64,000 bases of DNA. Origin: Paracoccus sp. JM45. Lineage in GTDB: Bacteria; Pseudomonadota; Alphaproteobacteria; Rhodobacterales; Rhodobacteraceae. This document shows, in pieces, positions 59,584 through 64,000 of the stretch. The stretch covers positions 62,001-126,000 of the forward strand of contig NZ_QQVY01000001.1 of assembly GCF_003590715.1 (NCBI RefSeq), read 5' to 3'. The position numbers were made by a program, and so were the translations under genes. Under the pieces are notes generated by a model that was not told the DNA's origin, ran no database searches, and saw only the letters and a program-made list of their open reading frames with translations. Positions within the stretch are counted from its first letter, which is position 1. Each line of letters begins with the position of its first letter.

Positions 59584-60450
59584 TCAGACCCATTTGGCCA
59601 GTGGTGGCAGGCTCATCAATACCGCATCGGGGTTGTGGCCGGTTTCCAGCCCGAATTTGGTCCCGCGATCATAGACCAGATTATATTCGGCATAGAGCCC
59701 GCGATGCACCAATTGCGTATCCTTATCCGCATCGGTCCAATCCGTGGCCATGCGTTTTTGCACCAATGGCAGGAAGGCGGGCAGGAACGCCTCGCCCACG
59801 GCGCGGGTAAAGTCGAAATCGGCCTGCCAGTCGCCGGTGTTTAGATCATCATAAAAAATGCCGCCAACACCACGCGCGCGACCGCGATGCGGGATGAAGA
59901 AATATTCATCCGCCCATGCCTTGAACCGGTCATAGTAATCCGCGCCATGCACGGCACAGGCATCGCGCAGAGTGTCATGGAAATGCGCCGTATCTTCTGC
60001 GTATTCGATACAGGGGTTCAAATCGGCACCGCCCCCGAACCACATCGCACCGGGGGTCCAGAACATACGGGTGTTCATATGGACTGCGGGCGCATGGGGG
60101 TTTTGCATATGCGCGACAAGGCTGATGCCGCTGGCCCAGAAGCGCGGGTCCTGATCCATGCCCGGAACGCCGCGTGCCGCCATGGCCGCTTGGGCGCGCG
60201 GGGCAAGGGTTCCGTGAACCTCGGACCAGTTGACACCGACCTTTTCGAAAACCCGTCCGCCACGCATCACCGACATCAAACCGCCGCCGCCATCATTGTC
60301 GCGGGTCGTCGGGGTGACTTCGAACCGGCCTGCAGGTTCGCTGCCTGATCCCTGATCCTCAAGCTTTTCGAATGCGGTGACGATCCGGTCACGAAGTTGC
60401 TTGAACCAATCTGCGGCTTGGCGGCGCTGTTCGTCCATGTCGGCCCTCAT
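59584..60450 (-). CDS. hemF: Oxygen-dependent coproporphyrinogen III oxidase
   Basis: Aerobic haem synthesis step after HemE. 288 residues with the conserved HMNTRMFWTPGAMWFGGGADLNPCIEY-type segment (begins VHMNTRMF), RGRARGVGGIFYDDLN, YAEYNLVYDRGTKFGLETG and a C-terminal ILMSLPP-type motif (VLMSLPP). An ATG 12 bases in (MDEQRR) is an alternative start. Divergent from the small lipoprotein. Confidence 0.96.
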   Translation of the reverse strand: MRADMDEQRRQAADWFKQLRDRIVTAFEKLEDQGSGSEPAGRFEVTPTTRDNDGGGGLMSVMRGGRVFEKVGVNWSEVHGTLAPRAQAAMAARGVPGMDQDPRFWASGISLVAHMQNPHAPAVHMNTRMFWTPGAMWFGGGADLNPCIEYAEDTAHFHDTLRDACAVHGADYYDRFKAWADEYFFIPHRGRARGVGGIFYDDLNTGDWQADFDFTRAVGEAFLPAFLPLVQKRMATDWTDADKDTQLVHRGLYAEYNLVYDRGTKFGLETGHNPDAVLMSLPPLAKWV

Positions 60451-60514
60451 ATGTGATTTGCAAAGCCACCTCTGCTGCGGCTAGCATCCGTTACCTGCTG
60501 TAATGAGAGCGACG

Positions 60515-60934
60515 ATGCCCCGCAACACTACCCTTGCCCTGATGATCGCCCTGCCCTTTGGTCTTGCGGCCTGCGCCACGCCGCAGGAACGCTGCATTTC
60601 ACGCAATACCGATGAATACCGCACCGTCAGTCGCCTGTTGGCGCAGGTCGAGGGCAATTTGTCGCGGGGCTATGCATGGCAGGAACGGCAGGTTGTCCGC
60701 AGCCGTCCGTCGCAATGCCGACAGCGCCGCCGCGACAAAAACGGCGAGGAATACGTCAGAACCTATACCTGCTGGCGGGATTACGTAGACAACGAACGTT
60801 ACCGCGTGCCGATCGATCCGGCCTCGGAAACCCGCAAGCGTGACAATCTGGCGGAACGGCAAAAGGCCTTGGCCACGCGCGCCAAGGCGGCGGTGGACGC
60901 CTGTCGCACCGCCTATCCCGAGGAAGCAGCCTAA
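60515..60934 (+). CDS. Small Cys-containing lipoprotein of unknown function
   Basis: 139 residues with lipobox GLAAC (Cys near residue 20) and a basic, Arg-rich body (SRPSQCRQRRRDKNGEEYVRTYTCWRDYVDN) with Cys at CISRN, SQCR, TCWR and DACRTAY, which could form two disulfides. The ATG at 60515 is preceded by GAGAGCGACG; one at 60503 is an alternative. Not a family I recognise. Its stop shares CTAA with the convergent SDR gene. Confidence 0.75.
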   Translation: MPRNTTLALMIALPFGLAACATPQERCISRNTDEYRTVSRLLAQVEGNLSRGYAWQERQVVRSRPSQCRQRRRDKNGEEYVRTYTCWRDYVDNERYRVPIDPASETRKRDNLAERQKALATRAKAAVDACRTAYPEEAA

Positions 60935-61737
60935 AGGATCTGCGCCGTGACCGGATCGGCCAGACTGCGGCCACCATCCACGGTCAAAATCTGGCCGGTC
61001 ACGAAACGCGCGCCATCGCTGACAAGATAATGCACCGCCTCGGACAATTCATCTGCCGGGGCAATGCGCCCAAGTGGCGTGCCCGCAATGATCTGGGCGC
61101 GCTTTTCAGGGTCTTCCTTCAAGGCGCATTGCAATTCATGCGACATGACGCTGCTGAAGCTGACACCGTTCACGCGGATGCGGTGTTCGGCCAAAGCCAG
61201 CGCCAGCCCCCGCGTTGCCTGTTCCTGCGCCGCGCAAGCGATGGAGTATCCCAGCATCGTCGGCACCGGACGCCGCGCAGCCAAGGTCGAGATATTGACG
61301 ATGGCACCTGTCTGGGCAGTCGGACCTTCACCCTCGGCCTGTTTGATCATGCGTTTGGCGACGATCTGCGAAAGGCGCAAACCGGCCAGCATATTCTGGC
61401 GCAGCATTTCTTCAAGCGCGTCCATATCAGTGTCCAACGGATCGCTGTTGCGTACAAAGCGATGCGCGTTCACCAGAATATCCACACGGTCGAAGGCATC
61501 AAGAGTTGCCGATAACAAATTGGCCATACACAGTTTTTCGGACATATTGCCCGCAAAACGACGCACTTGCGTCTGGTCGTCGTGATAATCCGAAATGACC
61601 GAATTCAGGGCAGCTTCGTCATTGTCCGCAAACATGACCGATGCACCGCGTTCGGCCAGATGGCGGGCGATGGCCAGACCGACACCGCGTGCAGCGCCTG
61701 TCACAATGGCAACTTTGCCCTGAACCGACATGCTCAT
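60931..61737 (-). CDS. SDR-fold protein without the catalytic lysine
   Basis: 268 residues of classical short-chain dehydrogenase fold. The cofactor motif TGAARGVG (13-20) and D38 (FADND, suggests NAD) are normal; Ser150 and Tyr164 are present, but the YxxxK lysine is replaced (YSIAC, Cys168), and the NNAG motif reads VNAH. Proteins of this kind often keep the fold but lose oxidoreductase activity. The C-terminal TGQILTVDGG is standard. It overlaps the methyltransferase gene by 4 bases, so a role with the methyltransferase is possible. Confidence 0.85.
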   Translation of the reverse strand: MSMSVQGKVAIVTGAARGVGLAIARHLAERGASVMFADNDEAALNSVISDYHDDQTQVRRFAGNMSEKLCMANLLSATLDAFDRVDILVNAHRFVRNSDPLDTDMDALEEMLRQNMLAGLRLSQIVAKRMIKQAEGEGPTAQTGAIVNISTLAARRPVPTMLGYSIACAAQEQATRGLALALAEHRIRVNGVSFSSVMSHELQCALKEDPEKRAQIIAGTPLGRIAPADELSEAVHYLVSDGARFVTGQILTVDGGRSLADPVTAQIL

Positions 61738-62771
61738 CTGCGGCGACCTTTTGCTGTACCGGATTTGGCGGCAGCACCCTTGCTGGCCGAGCCTTTGCCA
61801 GCAGCTGTTGCCTCGATGATCTTGAAGCGGGTATCGCCGCCGATTTCATGGACCTGACCGAAATATTGCGACAGCACGGTTTCATAGGGCAGATGGCGGT
61901 TGGCCACCATCCACAGCTTGCCCGCACCGGTCAGCAAACGCGCAGCAGTCGCGATGAATGCCGCCCCCAGCTTGGGATCGGCCTGACGCCCTTCATGGAA
62001 AGGCGGGTTCATGACGATGCCGTTCACCGGATCGGGCAGACGGAAATCGCGCGCGTCGGCCCAATGGAACTTGGCGCGCGGATCGGTGACATTCTTGCGG
62101 GCGGATTCGATGGCGGCATGGTCGGCTTCGACCATATGCAACACCTCGACGCCGGGGCGGGCCAGAACCTGCGCGGACAGCCAGCCCCAGCCAGCGCCCA
62201 GATCAACCATGCGCGTCGGCAGTTTTTCAGGAAGGTGATCCGCCAGCATCTGTGATCCCGGATCGATCCCGTCCGCCGAAAAAACGCCCGGCAGGGTGAT
62301 AAAGCCTGGCGCAGCATCGGTTTCACGGCTTGCCCAATCTTCGGGCAGCCATTCACCGGCGGGAATTTCAACACGGAATATCTTGCCATGCGCCTTGCTG
62401 TGCACATCAGTCACAGGGGCCAGCTTACGCAATTCCTTGACCATCGCGTCGACACCATCGGTCTTTTGACCGTCGATCCACATCGACGCACCGGCAGACA
62501 ACCGACCAGCCGCATCGGCAATACGCGCCCTTGATGCGGCCTTGGCGCGCGACAGACGGACGACGGCCAGATCGAAGCTGCCGGTGGCATCGGTCGCAAC
62601 GCGATAGCCGCGGGTGGACAAGCCGTCATATTCGGCAAAATTGCCCTGAACGATCAGCATACGCTGCGGGTCCAGCGGTGACAGATCATCGGCTGCTGCT
62701 GCGCCGAAAAATAGTACTTCACCCTCCGGAGCGCCGTCCGGAAAGGCCAGATCCAATCTTGGATTTGTCAC
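61734..62771 (-). CDS. rsmC: Class I methyltransferase, RsmC-like
   Basis: 345 residues: an N-terminal non-catalytic domain and a C-terminal SAM-binding domain with VDLGAGWGWLSAQVLARP (motif I) and the NPPFHEGR motif that marks amino-group methylation of guanine in rRNA. This is the pattern of 16S rRNA G1207 methyltransferase RsmC. The C-terminal tail is Lys/Ala-rich. It overlaps the SDR gene by ATGA; clpS ends 4 bases before its start. Confidence 0.85.
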   Translation of the reverse strand: MTNPRLDLAFPDGAPEGEVLFFGAAAADDLSPLDPQRMLIVQGNFAEYDGLSTRGYRVATDATGSFDLAVVRLSRAKAASRARIADAAGRLSAGASMWIDGQKTDGVDAMVKELRKLAPVTDVHSKAHGKIFRVEIPAGEWLPEDWASRETDAAPGFITLPGVFSADGIDPGSQMLADHLPEKLPTRMVDLGAGWGWLSAQVLARPGVEVLHMVEADHAAIESARKNVTDPRAKFHWADARDFRLPDPVNGIVMNPPFHEGRQADPKLGAAFIATAARLLTGAGKLWMVANRHLPYETVLSQYFGQVHEIGGDTRFKIIEATAAGKGSASKGAAAKSGTAKGRRR

Positions 62772-62775
62772 GTAA

Positions 62776-63093
62776 TTACTCTTTTTCCATGGTGCATTGC
62801 AGGGGGTGCTGCTGGCGGCGTGCCAGTTCCATCACCTGGGCGACCTTCGTTTCGGCCACCTCATGTGAAAAGACGCCCACCACGGCGACACCCTTGCGAT
62901 GCACGGTCAGCATAATCTCGATGGCTTGGGCATGGGTCAGGTGGAACAGGCGTTCCAGCACATGCACGACAAATTCCATCGGCGTAAAGTCGTCGTTCAG
63001 CAGCAGCACCTTATACATGGGCGGACGCTGGGACCGCGTCCGCGGCTTGACCGCAAGATCGAAATCATCGTCAGGCGTGTCGGGATCGGTCAT
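62776..63093 (-). CDS. clpS: ClpS adaptor protein
   Basis: Adaptor that brings N-degron substrates to ClpA. 105 residues from [11 protein letters not shown]; starts at 63105 and 63120 are also possible. The core [20 protein letters not shown] with the Asn/Asp-rich binding site and [17 protein letters not shown] matches the family. Aat (6.7 kb) makes the N-degrons it would read. The frame continues upstream without conserved sequence. Confidence 0.93.
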   Translation of the reverse strand: MTDPDTPDDDFDLAVKPRTRSQRPPMYKVLLLNDDFTPMEFVVHVLERLFHLTHAQAIEIMLTVHRKGVAVVGVFSHEVAETKVAQVMELARRQQHPLQCTMEKE

Positions 63094-63360
63094 CCAATGC
63101 GTCATCGTGGCTAAGGTCATCCATTTGGTGCTGCAACGAAAGGTTGCCCGACGGATCGGGCATTGCATCTGCAAAATATAGCGCAAACTGGCGCGGATAA
63201 AAGCCCCCCACCCCCGCATCTGTCGCGATGACAGTTCCAACTTCGCGATAAATTACTTGAATGCGCGGTTTCCGGAATAAAACTGCCGTGCTATTATGGG
63301 TTGATTAACGACGGGCATGCGACAAACGACAGGCCCGCATGAGGCAGAAAGACAGCGACA
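63094..63360. other. Intergenic region before the D,D-carboxypeptidase
   Basis: 267 bases without a supported gene between clpS (minus) and the carboxypeptidase (plus). It is divergent, so it should carry promoters for both. A TATTAT hexamer at 63292-63297 has a loose TTTCCG 17 bases upstream, a weak sigma70 candidate for the carboxypeptidase. Nothing else was recognised. Confidence 0.4.
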
Positions 63361-64000
63361 GTGACCCGAATCCTTACCGCATTCCGGCTGTGGAGCCATG
63401 CCCTGCTTGCCGTGTTGCTGCTGGGCCTTCCCGCCGCCGCAGCCCCCTTCGCCGCTTATGTGATGGACGCACGCACAGGCCAGCCCATCTATACGCAGAA
63501 CGCCGACACACGGCTTCATCCGGCATCCCTGACCAAGATGATGACGCTTTATCTGGCCTTCACGGCCATCGAAAGCGGCCAGATCAGGCTTGATTCCAAG
63601 TTCACCGTATCGTCCAACGCTGCGGCTGAACCGCCATCAAAGCTGGGTCTGCGCGCAGGCCAGCAGATCGAATTGCGTTATCTGATCCGCGCCGCAGCGA
63701 TCAAATCGGCCAATGACGCAGCCACCGCCATCGGCGAAGGCATCGCGGGATCCGAGGATGAATTTGCCCGCCGCATGACCCAGATGGCCCGCGCTTTGGG
63801 GATGAACAACACCCAATTCCGCAATGCGAACGGTCTGACGCTGGAAGGTCACTATTCAAGTGCCCATGATATGAGCATTCTTGGCCGCCATCTGTTCTAT
63901 GACTTCCCACAGTATTACAACATCTTCTCACGCCGTTCGGCGGATGCGGGAATCGCGCAGGTCTCCTCGACCAACCGCCGCTTTCTGGATGCCTATGAAG
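63361..64000 (+). CDS. D-alanyl-D-alanine carboxypeptidase, PBP5/6 type (5' part)
   Basis: Trims peptidoglycan stem peptides. The frame is open from the GTG start to the window edge (213 codons). A signal peptide (residues about 10-30, LLAVLLLGLPAAAAP) precedes the penicillin-binding fold; the SxxK nucleophile motif is SLTK (56-59) and the SxN motif is SAN (116-118); the KTG motif lies beyond the edge. RNANGLTLEGHYSSAHDMS is typical of DacA/DacC. The start may be elsewhere since no ribosome site is strong. Confidence 0.92.
   Translation, partial: MTRILTAFRLWSHALLAVLLLGLPAAAAPFAAYVMDARTGQPIYTQNADTRLHPASLTKMMTLYLAFTAIESGQIRLDSKFTVSSNAAAEPPSKLGLRAGQQIELRYLIRAAAIKSANDAATAIGEGIAGSEDEFARRMTQMARALGMNNTQFRNANGLTLEGHYSSAHDMSILGRHLFYDFPQYYNIFSRRSADAGIAQVSSTNRRFLDAYE

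Overview
The window is about 60% G+C chromosomal DNA from an alphaproteobacterium, almost certainly of the order Rhodobacterales (Paracoccus/Rhodobacter/Roseobacter relatives). The reasons are the gene neighbourhoods (NDUFA12-mlaD-DUF2155 next to aat and accBC; trpGDC-moaC-moeA-lexA; divergent hemC/hemE; clpP-clpX-clpS family; hisS-hisZ-hisG), short HisG with HisZ, a GAAC-N7-GAAC SOS box before lexA, and many start/stop overlaps of the ATGA or TGATG type. Genus cannot be decided from what is visible. Nearly all of the window is core metabolism. No insertion sequence, prophage, CRISPR array, plasmid gene or rRNA was seen. No gap between genes exceeds 300 bases.

Layout. 1-2.3 kb: the edge of a capsule-polysaccharide ABC exporter locus (kpsM partial and divergent, kpsE, kpsT). 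2.3-4.7 kb: a DUF2147 gene and hisA-hisF-hisE. 4.9-8.5 kb: accB-accC-aat convergent with NDUFA12-mlaD-DUF2155. 8.6-10.7 kb: clpP and clpX. 10.9-13 kb: pth and an unusual DUF2332-DUF2237 fusion. 13-16.3 kb: trpB, an unknown protein, tRNA-Pro(UGG) with an elaborate terminator, DUF192 and a double cold-shock-domain protein. 16.5-20 kb: pdxH, fabI, a LysE-type exporter, a Gpt-type phosphoribosyltransferase and a PRC-barrel protein. 20-25.3 kb (minus): a YibQ-like fragment, an aminotransferase, ppiD and trpE. 25.4-31 kb: trpG-trpD-ung-trpC-moaC-moeA and lexA. 31-34 kb: hemC, hemE and a SPOR protein. 34-38.5 kb (minus): the nucleoside salvage operon cdd-deoA-deoB-add-upp. 38.6-44.4 kb: maeB, a propionyl-CoA synthetase with TTTGCAAA motifs in front, and aroA. 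44.4-50.8 kb: an AlkD-like protein, a lipoprotein, moaA, a frame-disrupted small secreted Cys/His protein, ispG, thiN, DUF2842, purA and slyX. 50.8-56.8 kb: hisS-hisZ-hisG, then a NicO-type metal exporter with its DUF1007 partner, and a lipoprotein hydrolase. 56.8-64 kb: GST, parE, hemF, a small lipoprotein, an SDR lacking its catalytic lysine, an RsmC-like methyltransferase, clpS and the start of a D,D-carboxypeptidase.

Functionally the window supplies parts of histidine, tryptophan, haem, molybdopterin, isoprenoid and fatty-acid synthesis, purine/pyrimidine salvage, ClpXP/ClpS proteolysis with Aat as N-degron generator, and propionate/malate carbon metabolism. I found no convincing new multi-gene system. 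The points most worth a second look are the broken small ORF at about 46.9 kb, the DUF2332-DUF2237 fusion, the lysine-less SDR, the TTTGCAAA motifs before prpE, the three-way structure fused to the tRNA-Pro 3' end, and a recurrent four-base CTAA overlap between convergent stop codons.
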